Assembly: GCA_002436405.1 (NCBI GenBank)
Contig: DJLZ01000005.1
Coordinates: 434,001-498,000, forward strand
Length of the DNA stretch: 64,000 nucleotides
Direction of reading: 5' to 3'
Origin: Proteobacteria bacterium UBA6503
GTDB lineage: Bacteria; Pseudomonadota; Alphaproteobacteria; UBA1280; UBA6503
The notes beneath the pieces were generated by a model that was not told the origin of the DNA, ran no database searches, and saw nothing but the letters and a program-made list of their open reading frames with translations. Of the stretch, positions 8,973 to 17,304 are shown piece after piece. Position numbers and translations under genes: made by a program. Each line of letters starts with the position of its first letter. Position 1 is the stretch's first letter.

Positions 8973-9761
8973 ATGATGCTTGTTGATTCACACTGTCACC
9001 TAGACGATGAACGCCTTTACCCAACGGTAGATGAAGTTTTGCAGCGTGCTGATGCCGCTGGCATTAAAGTGCTGCAAACCATTTGCACCGAACGTAAGGA
9101 CTTTCCGGTAATTTCAGCCCTGGCTGATATGTACCCCAATGTGTACTGTTCATTTGGTATTCACCCACACCACGCTGATAAGGACATTGTTGACGAAGCT
9201 GAAATTCTTGAAGCTGCGCAACACCCTAAAGTTATTGGTATTGGTGAAACAGGCCTTGATTACTTTTACGAGAATGCCCCACGTGACGAGCAAATTGAAA
9301 GCTTTAAAAAGCATATTCGTGCCGCACGTAAGCTTGACCTACCTGTGATTATCCATAGCCGTGATGCTGACGATGACACCATTGCTATTATGGACGAAAT
9401 GCGAGAAGAGGGGCCATATAAGGCGTTGTTCCACTGTTTCTCAAGCTCAGCCAAGCTAGCTGAATACGGCATTAAGAATGACGTGTTTTTCTCAGCCTCA
9501 GGTATTCTGACCTTCAAGAAGAGCGATGAACTGCGTGAAATCTTTAAAAAAGTGCCTGAAGACTTGCTACTAGTTGAAACTGATGCCCCTTACTTGGCGC
9601 CAGTCCCTATGCGTGGCAAAACATGTGAGCCTGCCTTCACAGCCCACACAGCCCAGCGCCTTGCTGACATTCGTGAAGTACCGCTTGAGCATATTGCTAA
9701 GGTAACGACCGAAAACTTCTTTATGTTGTTTAACAAAGCAAAGCCACCACATGCAGCTTAA
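8973..9761 (+). CDS. tatD: TatD family metal-dependent hydrolase/DNase
   Basis: A 262-residue TIM-barrel hydrolase with a complete metal site: DSHCHLD (H7, H9), GIGETGLDYFY (E92), IIHSRDA (H128), ALFHCFSS (H154) and ETDAPYLAP (D204). TatD proteins act as 3'-5' DNases and on D-aminoacyl-tRNA. It starts one base after metG; MM gives two equivalent starts (8973, 8976). Its last 11 bases overlap the flavin reductase-like gene. A degenerate paralogue lies at 10402 in the same run. Confidence 0.93.
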   Translation: MMLVDSHCHLDDERLYPTVDEVLQRADAAGIKVLQTICTERKDFPVISALADMYPNVYCSFGIHPHHADKDIVDEAEILEAAQHPKVIGIGETGLDYFYENAPRDEQIESFKKHIRAARKLDLPVIIHSRDADDDTIAIMDEMREEGPYKALFHCFSSSAKLAEYGIKNDVFFSASGILTFKKSDELREIFKKVPEDLLLVETDAPYLAPVPMRGKTCEPAFTAHTAQRLADIREVPLEHIAKVTTENFFMLFNKAKPPHAA

Positions 9762-10398
9762 CTTTAATGAATTAAGCCAAAACCAGCGCTACCACCTGCT
9801 TACACAAACAGTGGTACCACGCCCCATTGCATGGGTTCTTACTAAGAATAAAAGTACAAATACGGAAGAGGCCGCAAGCTACAACCTTGCGCCTTTTTCG
9901 TTTTTTAATGCCGTTGCCGCTGAACCACCAATTTTGATGCTGGGCTTTACACATAAGTCAGACGGTAGTTCAAAAGACACATGGCAAAACTTGCTTGAAC
10001 AGAAGACCTGTACCATTCACCTTGCCAGCCTTGAGCAGTTAGACGCACTGGTTGAAACCTCAGCCGAGCTGCCTTACGGCGCCTCTGAAGTTGATAAAAA
10101 CAACCTACATCTTACTAACTTTGACAACAGCGTATTACCACGCTTAAAAGACGCACCCGTAGCCTTTGCTTGCAAGCTTCATAGTCATCAAACATTTGGC
10201 AACGACATAGCCTCAGTGGGCTCAGGTGTGGTTTTTTGCGAAATCATGCACATATATATTAATGATGAGGTATGTTCGCAAAACGAAAAAGGTCACATTA
10301 TCGTGGACCCTATTAAATATTCACCCCCCGCTAGACTTGGCGGCCAGAACTATGCCACAATGCTAGAACTACAAGAAAAACAAAGACCTAAGGGCTAA
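9751..10398 (+). CDS. Flavin reductase-like FMN-binding protein
   Basis: A 215-residue protein of the flavin-reductase-like split-barrel family. The N-terminal motif VVPRPIAWVLT, then NLAPFSFFNAVAAEPPILML and KDTWQNLLEQ, are the FMN-contacting segments of this fold. The end (IKYSPPARLGGQNYATM) is also typical. The physiological substrate is unknown; relatives reduce FMN or act as partner reductases. It overlaps tatD by 11 bases and ends three bases before the next gene, so it belongs to the metG-tatD transcription unit. Many alphaproteobacteria carry a metallo-beta-lactamase fold gene after tatD instead. Confidence 0.8.
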   Translation: MQLNFNELSQNQRYHLLTQTVVPRPIAWVLTKNKSTNTEEAASYNLAPFSFFNAVAAEPPILMLGFTHKSDGSSKDTWQNLLEQKTCTIHLASLEQLDALVETSAELPYGASEVDKNNLHLTNFDNSVLPRLKDAPVAFACKLHSHQTFGNDIASVGSGVVFCEIMHIYINDEVCSQNEKGHIIVDPIKYSPPARLGGQNYATMLELQEKQRPKG

Positions 10399-10401
10399 TT
10401 T

Positions 10402-12342
10402 ATGGTTGGTTTCGCATCTGGTTGCCACAAGTGTGGCGGCTTTCCCGGCAGTAAAACAAAAGACCGCTCATTCCTTTCGGAGTGCGGTGAGTGCGGCACG
10501 TTTACATGTAACCACCACCTGACCATTATGGGCCATTGCCCAAACTGTAAGTCGGGTAAGATGAAAAAGGTTTTAACCCAGCGCGACGTGAAGAAAAAAG
10601 CTGCTGGTGGCATGCCCGGTGCTATTAAAGGGAAGGGCGGTAAAAAAGAATCAGGCTCAATGGGGTCATCAGCTGGCGGCGGCGGTAGTGCTGGTGGAGG
10701 TGTTGTTGGTTCAAGCGGGAGCGGTAGCTTTAAGCGTGCTGGTTCTGAGGCTCCTCGTAGCTCAGGCGGCCAATCAGGCCTTAACTATGCACCAGGTTCA
10801 GCTGCGCCTGATAGCGTGCGCCAAACAACTATGTCAGTCTTGAGTGAGGTTGAGCAAAGTGCTGCGAAAGCACCAGGTAGTGATGGCGCTAAAACCAGCG
10901 TACCAGGTGTTGCTGACTTTCAGCCAACTGAACTTTCAGCCGATGAGATTAATACCACTGAAGCGCCATCACACATTAAAATTGGCCAGCCCACAGTGAG
11001 TGACGATGACCGTGACCGCCCAGATACCTCAGGCAAAAAAGCCTCAGCAGACGAGGTTGACCTTGATTACTTTACCGCTGAAGACGACCTACCAAACGTA
11101 AACATTAACGTTACAGCAGGTGCAACATCTGACGAAGAAGATACTGACACAGTTGAAGGCGATGATGTTGACCCTCTAGATGCCCTATTTGATGATGATA
11201 AAGAGGAAGAGGCGGTTATTGCCCACGAGCCTGAGCATCAAGTGGAAGACGAAGATGACGAGGACGATGAGGACCTTACCGACCTTGTGCTAGCCCGAGA
11301 AAACATGACACCTGAAGAAGTTGCCCTTATTGAAGAAGAGCTTGCAGCAGCTTCAGCACGCCGTAAAGAGCGTCTCTCAAACCTAGATACAGTGCAGCGC
11401 CTGCAAAAGATTGCTGAACTTCCTATGAAGAAAATTGACCCTATGAGCGACTATGTTGACGCTTTTTGGGGTCTTGCTAGTGTTTCAGCCGAAAAAGACA
11501 TTAAGCACTACGAAGAGATGGTGCTTAAACTACGCGATGAGTTTAATAAAGACGAACGTCTACCACGCTTTTTGATGGGTATGGTGAGCTTTGAACCTCA
11601 AGAAGATAATATTCTAAACAAGAGTGTTATCAACACCATTAAAAGCATGGATGAGGTTTACTGTGTGATTGGCTTTGGCCCGCGCACAGTCCGCTATGTG
11701 AACCCTGAAAAACTTGAGCTACAGCTAAAGTCAATTATCAGTAGTACCGACCAAGTGCTTGGCATTGGCCTTATTGGGCTTGATATGCACTATGCGCCTT
11801 ACACACTTGAGCAACAAAAGACCATTCTAGACATTCAATTGAAGGTCGCGAAGGAACTAAACCTGTTGGCATACATTAGTAGTGAGAAGGCCGACGATGA
11901 ACTTGCCATGTTCTTGAGTGCTTATGATAAGTCACAGCTACCGCAGCTTGTTTACACTGGTATGATTCAGTCTGACATTATGCTGCAACTTGTAGACTCA
12001 TACGATATGCACTTGTGCTTGCGCCCAGAACTTACACACGAAGCTAACCGTGAAGCGCTTGAGCGCACGGCACGTATTAACCCTGTGCGTTGGCTACCTT
12101 GCAGCGGTATGCCACATAGTGCACCTGTAATGCACAGCGGGCAATGGAACCAAATTCGCTTTGTGCCTGATACGATTAATAAGTTCTTTGCTGTAGCCTT
12201 TGGTCGCCGTGAGCCTGAAGAGTTTATGGCTCTTGTGGTTTCAAACTGGGCACGCTTGCTGTTTAGCGAACCTCTTGAAAAAGAGCATTCAGGTAAAGAA
12301 GACATTTGGGCTGACTATGACCCAACCCAAAAACTGTTTTAA
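10402..12342 (+). CDS. Degenerate TatD-fold protein with Cys-rich N-terminus
   Basis: 646 residues. Residues 8-49 hold CxxC pairs (C8/C11, C28/C31, C46/C49) plus C36 and nearby His, probably zinc-binding. Residues 66-300 are a Gly/Ser-rich then strongly acidic, probably disordered linker. Residues 345-625 follow intact TatD (8973-9761) along their length, but each metal ligand is replaced: HxH becomes FxG (355-357), GETGLD becomes GLIGLD (E to L457), IHSR becomes ISSE (H to S493), FHC becomes VYT (H to Y518), and the ETDAP aspartate becomes G569. It should be catalytically dead. It begins three bases after the flavin reductase gene. Likely a scaffold or nucleic-acid-binding protein; function unknown. 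Confidence 0.7.
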   Translation: MVGFASGCHKCGGFPGSKTKDRSFLSECGECGTFTCNHHLTIMGHCPNCKSGKMKKVLTQRDVKKKAAGGMPGAIKGKGGKKESGSMGSSAGGGGSAGGGVVGSSGSGSFKRAGSEAPRSSGGQSGLNYAPGSAAPDSVRQTTMSVLSEVEQSAAKAPGSDGAKTSVPGVADFQPTELSADEINTTEAPSHIKIGQPTVSDDDRDRPDTSGKKASADEVDLDYFTAEDDLPNVNINVTAGATSDEEDTDTVEGDDVDPLDALFDDDKEEEAVIAHEPEHQVEDEDDEDDEDLTDLVLARENMTPEEVALIEEELAAASARRKERLSNLDTVQRLQKIAELPMKKIDPMSDYVDAFWGLASVSAEKDIKHYEEMVLKLRDEFNKDERLPRFLMGMVSFEPQEDNILNKSVINTIKSMDEVYCVIGFGPRTVRYVNPEKLELQLKSIISSTDQVLGIGLIGLDMHYAPYTLEQQKTILDIQLKVAKELNLLAYISSEKADDELAMFLSAYDKSQLPQLVYTGMIQSDIMLQLVDSYDMHLCLRPELTHEANREALERTARINPVRWLPCSGMPHSAPVMHSGQWNQIRFVPDTINKFFAVAFGRREPEEFMALVVSNWARLLFSEPLEKEHSGKEDIWADYDPTQKLF

Positions 12343-12371
12343 TAAAAATAATTATCCCATTGGAATATATA

Positions 12372-13241
12372 ATGAATTTTGACCTTTCAGGACTACCCAT
12401 CGTCCCTAAAATTATGGTTATTATTGGTATTGCTTTAGCCGTACACCTATTTGTAATCGTGGTGCGCCACCTCGTAGGTGTGATGCTTTCAAGCCAAAAA
12501 ACAAAGCGTTACCGTAAGTTACAGTCGCTCAGCACTATTGCCACAAGCACACTTATGTTTGCTTTATACTTTTTGACGATTGGTTTTATCCTGCGTGAGT
12601 TTGGCGTATCGCTTTCAGCGTACTTGGCCAGTGCTTCTGTGATTGGCCTTGCGATTGGTTTTGGCTCTCAAGGCGTGGTGCAGGACGTTGTTTCAGGCCT
12701 GACATTTATTTTCTCTGATCTTGTAGACGTGGGAGACCTTGTTAAAGTAAGCGGTGAAACTGGCGTTGTACGTGCTATTACCATGCGCTTTATTCAGCTT
12801 GAGAACAGCTACGGTGCCAAAGTATTCATCCCAAACCGTACGGTTTCAACTCTTGTAAATTACCCTAAAGGGTACATCCGCAGTATTGCCGACGTTACTC
12901 TGACAGGCCCAGAAAAGCAGCGTAAAAAGATGCATGAAGCAGCACTGATTGCCATGCAAAACACTTACGAACAATACCCGGGCATTCTGATGCGTGCACC
13001 ATCAGAGGTTGGCCGTGTAAAGCTTAAAAGCGGTAAGGAAATTTTGCGCATGAAGTTCCGTATTTGGCCTGACCGTACTGATCCTATCGAGAAGTTCTTT
13101 AAAGAAGAAGTGACTGCCGAGCTTACAAAGGTAGATGCCAACTATAAAGGTTGGATGATTTCAATCTCATACGAGGCTGAGCAACGTATTACACCCGCTA
13201 AACGCCTGCTTTGGGGCTGGGGGCAAAACGCCAAAGCGTAA
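12372..13241 (+). CDS. MscS family mechanosensitive channel
   Basis: A 289-residue small-conductance mechanosensitive channel that releases solutes on hypo-osmotic shock. Three N-terminal membrane helices lead to the pore helix (SVIGLAIGFGSQGVVQDVV), then the beta domain (DLVDVGDLVKVSGETGVV, IPNRTVSTLVN) and a short alpha/beta C-terminal domain. I place the start at the ATG at 12372, seven bases after GGA, instead of a TTG at 12360 that adds four residues. It follows the degenerate TatD-like gene by 29 bases and ends in a terminator. Confidence 0.88.
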   Translation: MNFDLSGLPIVPKIMVIIGIALAVHLFVIVVRHLVGVMLSSQKTKRYRKLQSLSTIATSTLMFALYFLTIGFILREFGVSLSAYLASASVIGLAIGFGSQGVVQDVVSGLTFIFSDLVDVGDLVKVSGETGVVRAITMRFIQLENSYGAKVFIPNRTVSTLVNYPKGYIRSIADVTLTGPEKQRKKMHEAALIAMQNTYEQYPGILMRAPSEVGRVKLKSGKEILRMKFRIWPDRTDPIEKFFKEEVTAELTKVDANYKGWMISISYEAEQRITPAKRLLWGWGQNAKA

Positions 13242-13263
13242 GTATATTAAACGCGTAGAATAG

Positions 13264-13294
13264 GGGGCTCGTAGGCACATTACGGCCCCTTTTT
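13264..13294 (+). terminator. Rho-independent terminator after mscS
   Basis: Stem GGGGC plus CGTA pairs with TACG plus GCCCC, with one bulged T and a 7-base loop, followed by TTTTT. It ends the rightward unit that includes the MscS gene. Confidence 0.85.
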
Positions 13295-13392
13295 ATGCTT
13301 TATTATTGGTGTTTATTGGCGTATTCTGCACGTCTTACAGATAACCTTTCTTTACCTTTTTCTTATATTTCATCCACTTAAATGGTGACTAT

Positions 13393-14073
13393 ATGACTCG
13401 TAACACATCTGATGTGCGCGATTATTACACGAAATACCCCAAATCAATCTACAGCGAGATGGATACACCGACCAAAACGGTCGTCATCCTGAAGCAGCTG
13501 TTTATCGTTTTGGTTCTGATGCCGGCCACATTGGCGCTTGCTGGGCTTGCTTGGTATTACTGGGCAACCACAATTGGTGCAAGTGCGCCTGATATGGGCG
13601 ATCCGCTGCTGAACCTTATCGGGGTTTTTGCATTCCCGATTGTTTTGTTCTTGTTTATGGTGCGGCCGATATTCCGTAAGCTGAACATGTATCGGGCATA
13701 TTACATCCCATACAGCGCCGTGAACGACAAAGGCCGTGCCGTTATCAAACATTACCGTGCGCAGAAGCACATATTTGGCCTTATGGGCTGTAATGGCAAA
13801 AAGTTCGGCCGTGTAGCGCCTAAGAGCGGCGCCAATATCTTTAATATCCCGTACGAGTATGCACGTGAGTGCTACTGGGAGCATATTAGGGCTGGTGGCA
13901 AGGTTTCAAACTGTCCGAAGCTGTTGCTTGAGCGTGAGCATGAATCCAGCATGCTTTCAGGTCTTGGCCATGGGCGCCGTGTTTTTATGTTCCAAGCTGC
14001 GTGCGACGTCACACAGACTGAGAACTTTAAACAGGCGGCACAGTGGGCGTCTAAGATCGTCAACAACTCATAA
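13393..14073 (+). CDS. Two-helix membrane protein of unknown function
   Basis: A 226-residue protein I do not recognise. Two membrane helices lie at about 32-58 and 71-90; the remaining 135 residues are soluble and basic, with scattered aromatic residues and cysteines (GLMGCNGKKF, ECYWEH, NCPKLL, QAACDV). No signal peptide or catalytic motif is visible. Codon choice is somewhat richer in ATC, CTG and GTC than in its neighbours. It is monocistronic between two terminators. The soluble part probably faces the cytoplasm, judging by flanking charges; this is inference. Confidence 0.65.
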   Translation: MTRNTSDVRDYYTKYPKSIYSEMDTPTKTVVILKQLFIVLVLMPATLALAGLAWYYWATTIGASAPDMGDPLLNLIGVFAFPIVLFLFMVRPIFRKLNMYRAYYIPYSAVNDKGRAVIKHYRAQKHIFGLMGCNGKKFGRVAPKSGANIFNIPYEYARECYWEHIRAGGKVSNCPKLLLEREHESSMLSGLGHGRRVFMFQAACDVTQTENFKQAAQWASKIVNNS

Positions 14074-14082
14074 CGATAAACT

Positions 14083-14116
14083 AAAAGCCTTAGGATTAAC
14101 TTCCTAAGGCTTTTTT
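14083..14116 (+). terminator. Rho-independent terminator
   Basis: AAAAGCCTTAGGA pairs with TCCTAAGGCTTTT around a short loop, followed by T residues, ten bases after the membrane-protein stop. Confidence 0.92.
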
Positions 14117-14319
14117 ATGCTGTATAATGCATATATTCTCATTAAATGCTTAAAGCTGCTTTTAGGGGCTTTTTGCTATATCTCTATATTATCCCATTAT
14201 TTATTACACATAATATACATTATGCGACAAAAACAGGTTGTTAGCTAAGTACATCTATAGCTGCCCTACACTTGTGATTTATATTCTAATATAAGTTCTT
14301 GAGAACTAATGAAGGCTTA
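14117..14319. other. AT-rich intergenic region with a short inverted repeat
   Basis: About 200 bases without a gene between a rightward terminator and the end of a leftward gene. Near 14295-14308 is AGTTCT-TG-AGAACT, a 6-bp hairpin or palindrome just downstream of the leftward gene. It could be a weak terminator for that gene or a protein-binding site; the sequence does not decide. Confidence 0.4.
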
Positions 14320-14745
14320 TTAATTCGCGTTGGGACCTCTTACAAGCTTCTGGTCTTTGCCAAAACCTCTCCAAATGCCGATAAATAGTCCATCAGCGTT
14401 TTCATCACCAGCAATATAGTAAGTTTCACCAACTTTGACGCTAAACAAATCACCAGCACATGAGTGCGCCTCTGAGAGAACATTTAGTCTATCACCTGTC
14501 ACAATGGCGCCTTTAATCGGCTTAACAACTTCTACAGTTGAAATACGGCCGTAAGGTTCACCTTCTTGGCTCTCACGGCGCTCTAACACTTTAACTTGGG
14601 CAACCAGAGGCTGCTCTTCAGCAGTAAGCGGTAATTTATTCATAAATGAGCGGCTCTCAGCTGAGGCGCCCATGCATGCACTGGCAGACTGTGCACCAAA
14701 TAATAGCGACACACCCAACACAAACTTAGTAACAACCTTAAGCAT
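14320..14745 (-). CDS. Exported Cys-containing protein, possibly TIMP/NTR-like
   Basis: 141 residues with a clear signal peptide (cut after QSASA, about residue 23), leaving a mature N-terminal Cys. The mature sequence runs Cys N-terminus, VAQVKVLERRE, TVEVVKPIKG, then HSCAGDLFSVKVGETYYIAG. That order resembles bacterial proteins with the OB-fold of tissue inhibitors of metalloproteinases, where an N-terminal Cys and an SC...F.VGE.YL segment are conserved. This is a weak motif resemblance; a lipoprotein reading is less likely because ASAC is a poor lipobox. AGAGG lies 7 bases before the ATG. Monocistronic. Confidence 0.6.
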   Translation of the reverse strand: MLKVVTKFVLGVSLLFGAQSASACMGASAESRSFMNKLPLTAEEQPLVAQVKVLERRESQEGEPYGRISTVEVVKPIKGAIVTGDRLNVLSEAHSCAGDLFSVKVGETYYIAGDENADGLFIGIWRGFGKDQKLVRGPNAN

Positions 14746-14885
14746 CTGTAACCTCTTTATAAATTAGATACTTATAATAATACTGCCTTTGCACTGGCCA
14801 TTAAAGCAGATTCGTTGTATACAATGACGATTATCAATTCTTATCTTCTTTCTATTTTGTTCTCTCTACTCATTTGAGGTTCCCT

Positions 14886-15476
14886 ATGACCAAAGCATAC
14901 AGCCCATCGCGGCTAGTTGTTTACGTGGTTAGCTCTGACGACAATCTTGCTCCAAACGTGACCACTGGTATTTGCAGCCTTACGGTTTGTAAGCCTGTTG
15001 TACGTAAGCAAGCTGTTCAAGGCGCTGACTGGATTATCGGTATGTCGACCACCAAGCACGGCATCGATCGCATCATCTACGCCATGCAGGTTGATGAAAA
15101 GCTGGGCTATGACGCCTACTACAATGACCCACGCTTTGCTGACAAGAAGCCTTCGGCCGAACACCCCAACGGCGATAACTTCTTTAAGCTTGTGAATGGT
15201 GAGCTTGAGATTACCACCCAAAAGGCCTGCCATTACGGTAAGCCCGAAAAAATCAAACGTGACCTTAATACGCCTGTGGCTGTATTGGGTAAGCGCTTTT
15301 GGTACTTTGGTGCCAATGCCCCTCGCCTGCCTGAGGTGCTGCGTGATACACGCATCGTGACCGGTAACCGTCGTGGCCATCGCTACGTTGATGACCCTGA
15401 GGTTATTGCCCAGCTTGTGGCTTGGCTTGAAGCCAACTACGCACCAGGTATTCATGGTCACCCCCGAGACGTGTAA
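14886..15476 (+). CDS. Nucleotide-modification-associated domain (Nmad2/3-like) protein
   Basis: A 196-residue single-domain protein. Its opening (VYVVSSDDNLAPN), then GICSLTVCKPVVRK, GADWIIGMST, IYAMQVDEKLGYDAYYNDPRF and GDNFFKL match the pattern I associate with the Nmad2/3 families, predicted by comparative genomics to act in synthesis or recognition of modified bases in DNA or nucleotides. The DWIIG element is characteristic of the fold. No methyltransferase, glycosyltransferase or phage gene lies nearby, so its partner is unknown. The start is the ATG at 14886, five bases after GAGGT; an in-frame TTG upstream adds four residues. Confidence 0.6.
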   Translation: MTKAYSPSRLVVYVVSSDDNLAPNVTTGICSLTVCKPVVRKQAVQGADWIIGMSTTKHGIDRIIYAMQVDEKLGYDAYYNDPRFADKKPSAEHPNGDNFFKLVNGELEITTQKACHYGKPEKIKRDLNTPVAVLGKRFWYFGANAPRLPEVLRDTRIVTGNRRGHRYVDDPEVIAQLVAWLEANYAPGIHGHPRDV

Positions 15477-15532
15477 TTACATGTTTTGGCTTATGCCTAA
15501 AAACTAGGCTAAAGCCTTATAAAATAACGAAA

Positions 15533-15570
15533 CAAACCCCCTTAGCACTTGCTTTGGGGGTTTGCCTTTT
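15533..15570 (+). terminator. Terminator-like hairpin
   Basis: AAACCCCC pairs with GGGGGTTT (15534-15541 with 15556-15563), with an internal AGCA/TGCT extension. The T tract after it is interrupted (TTTGCCTTTT). Confidence 0.75.
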
Positions 15571-15670
15571 GGGTGGTATGTGTTAGTCTTTTGTTCTGGC
15601 GTTCGGTAAGAACGCTTTATTTGTATAAATACTTAAAACTGTACCCAAATGAATAAGGATATTTTCTCTT

Positions 15671-16147
15671 ATGTCACATAAAGTTATCTCATTCCACTAC
15701 ACTGTAAAAGACACTGCTGGCAAAGTGCTAGACAGCTCAAACGGTGGTGATCCAATGGCATTCCTAAGCGGCCACCAACAAATTATTCCAGGTCTTGAAA
15801 AAGAACTACTTGAAATGTCAAAAGGCGACGAAAAAAGCCTAACAGTTTCAGCTGAAGAAGCTTACGGCCCTCGCCGTGACGAAATGATTCAAGAAGTGCC
15901 ACGCGCTGAACTTCCTGAAGACCTAACAGTAGGTCAAATGTTCTCAGTAAGCACTGACAACAGCGGCCAACCTACACACCTAGTAACAGTGGTAGAGTTT
16001 AACGACGAAACAGTTAAACTAGACGCTAACCACCCACTAGCTGGCCAAGAACTATCATTCGACGTTGAAGTGACTGACGTTCGTGACGCAACTTCAGAAG
16101 AAGTTGAGCACGGCCACGCCCACGGCGTTGGTGGTCACCAGCACTAA
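15671..16147 (+). CDS. slyD: FKBP-type peptidyl-prolyl isomerase, SlyD-like
   Basis: 158 residues. The N-terminal FKBP half-domain has FHYTVKDTAGKVLDSS and IIPGLEKELLEMSKGDEK. The insert-in-flap domain (AEEAYGPRRDEMIQEVPRAE to about residue 130) and return strand FDVEVTDVRDAT give the SlyD layout. The tail is His-rich (HGHAHGVGGHQH), suited to Ni2+ or Zn2+ binding as in SlyD, though with few Cys. Role: chaperone-prolyl isomerase, possibly metal handling. It is monocistronic with a strong terminator 15 bases after the stop. Confidence 0.9.
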   Translation: MSHKVISFHYTVKDTAGKVLDSSNGGDPMAFLSGHQQIIPGLEKELLEMSKGDEKSLTVSAEEAYGPRRDEMIQEVPRAELPEDLTVGQMFSVSTDNSGQPTHLVTVVEFNDETVKLDANHPLAGQELSFDVEVTDVRDATSEEVEHGHAHGVGGHQH

Positions 16148-16162
16148 GTCTTGGTAAGACGC

Positions 16163-16192
16163 AAAAAAGCCTCCCAAATGGGAGGCTTTTTT
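16163..16192 (+). terminator. Bidirectional rho-independent terminator
   Basis: AAAAAAGCCTCCC pairs with GGGAGGCTTTTTT around AAAT. It ends slyD and lies just beyond the stop of the convergent leftward gene. Confidence 0.93.
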
Positions 16193-16193
16193 A

Positions 16194-16586
16194 CTATCCA
16201 CATTCTATCTCATAGCCATCAGGGCTACTCTTTATTTGAACGCTGCCTGTGTATCCAAGGCTATCAAAATATACAAAATCTGCACGGCACATTAATGTAA
16301 TAAGTTCGTCTTCGTAGTCTTTAAATGTAACTTCAACTGTAGTAGGTCCAAATGGGGCTAGTAATACAAACTGAGATAATAGAGGGTTCGCTTGGCCTGA
16401 GCTTAGACTAAAATCCCGTTTAGATGAATAAAGAGGTATACCAAACTTACGCACTTGGTAACTTGTAACAATTATATTATTGACCGTTTTATTAGTAATC
16501 CCAGTATGGAAATGAGCAAATACAGGCCCTGTGCAAAGAGCTATAAATATTAAGAAAATAATAAAGCCAATGGTGGTTGATTTCAT
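16194..16586 (-). CDS. Small exported protein of unknown function
   Basis: 130 residues from the Met of MKSTTIGFIIFLIFIALC. The signal peptide is cut after PVFA (about residue 24). The mature part is beta-rich with no known motif; two cysteines (LMCRADF and the C-terminal IECG) could form a disulfide. No convincing Shine-Dalgarno precedes the Met. An upstream in-frame ATG at 16622 would translate through the terminator hairpin at 16604-16637, which I consider unlikely. Codons are AT-richer than the neighbours. Because a terminator lies directly upstream, its promoter is not evident. Confidence 0.55.
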   Translation of the reverse strand: MKSTTIGFIIFLIFIALCTGPVFAHFHTGITNKTVNNIIVTSYQVRKFGIPLYSSKRDFSLSSGQANPLLSQFVLLAPFGPTTVEVTFKDYEDELITLMCRADFVYFDSLGYTGSVQIKSSPDGYEIECG

Positions 16587-16603
16587 TCGTTTATTAAACC
16601 ACA

Positions 16604-16637
16604 AAAAAGCCGCCAAGCACAACGCTGGCGGCTTTTT
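16604..16637 (-). terminator. Rho-independent terminator of the redoxin-like gene
   Basis: AAAAAGCCGCCA pairs with TGGCGGCTTTTT around a ten-base loop. It lies 17 bases beyond the stop of the leftward redoxin-like gene and only about 18 bases ahead of the start of the small exported protein. Confidence 0.92.
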
Positions 16638-16653
16638 GTTTGTTACGAAGTAA

Positions 16654-17304
16654 TTAGTACTTCACACCAGAGCCGTAAGGCGTTGTTTGTGGTGTACGCA
16701 CTTCGCGGCCTTCACGTAGGTCGTAAAGGGCTTCTACAACGTAGTTTGTAGCGTTTGGAATATCAGCTTGGTCAAAGCCTTTGATGCTATCAATAGCACC
16801 GCTGTAAACCAATACACCGTCATGGTTAATCACGTACATGTTCGGTGTTGTTTTCGCATCAAACATACGGCCAACTTCACCTGTAGGGTCAAGAAGTGTG
16901 TGGCTTGCGTTAGAAGCATCATGCTGTGCTTTAGCTTCTTCTTGGGTTAGGTAGCCTTGCTTACCTGGTGCTGATGAAACCACACGCAACCATGTTACGC
17001 CGCGGTCAATCTCTTGTTTTTGAAGGCGCTGCATTTCGCCGGCACCGTAAAACTTCTTCACGTATGGGCAGTCTTTGTTAAACCACTCAACCACAATTGG
17101 GCCTTGCTCACGTAGGGCCATGATGTCAATCATGTCACCATCTTGGTTTTTAAGTGCAAACTGAGGGACGCGCTCGCCTAGTTTTACAACTTTATCGCCA
17201 GTTTCAGCCATAGCGTTGTTACATGGGCAAAAGTAGTTTTTGTAAACGTATGTACCGCCAAGTGCCAGTACTGCACCAAGGATAATACCTGATAGTAGTT
17301 TCAT
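16654..17304 (-). CDS. Exported thioredoxin-fold (redoxin/AhpC-TSA-like) protein
   Basis: 216 residues with an N-terminal membrane anchor or uncleaved signal (about 1-21), followed by FCPCNN, then a redoxin domain. The segment EWFNKDCPYVKKFYG carries a single active-site Cys in CPYVKK, where thioredoxins have CxxC. Downstream, TTPNMYVINHDGVLVYSGAID contains the cis-Pro of the fold. Similar redoxin-domain proteins are periplasmic with unknown substrates. With one redox Cys a peroxidase-like or thiol-binding role is possible; the N-terminal CPC pair could act as resolving Cys (inference). Own terminator, monocistronic. Confidence 0.8.
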   Translation of the reverse strand: MKLLSGIILGAVLALGGTYVYKNYFCPCNNAMAETGDKVVKLGERVPQFALKNQDGDMIDIMALREQGPIVVEWFNKDCPYVKKFYGAGEMQRLQKQEIDRGVTWLRVVSSAPGKQGYLTQEEAKAQHDASNASHTLLDPTGEVGRMFDAKTTPNMYVINHDGVLVYSGAIDSIKGFDQADIPNATNYVVEALYDLREGREVRTPQTTPYGSGVKY

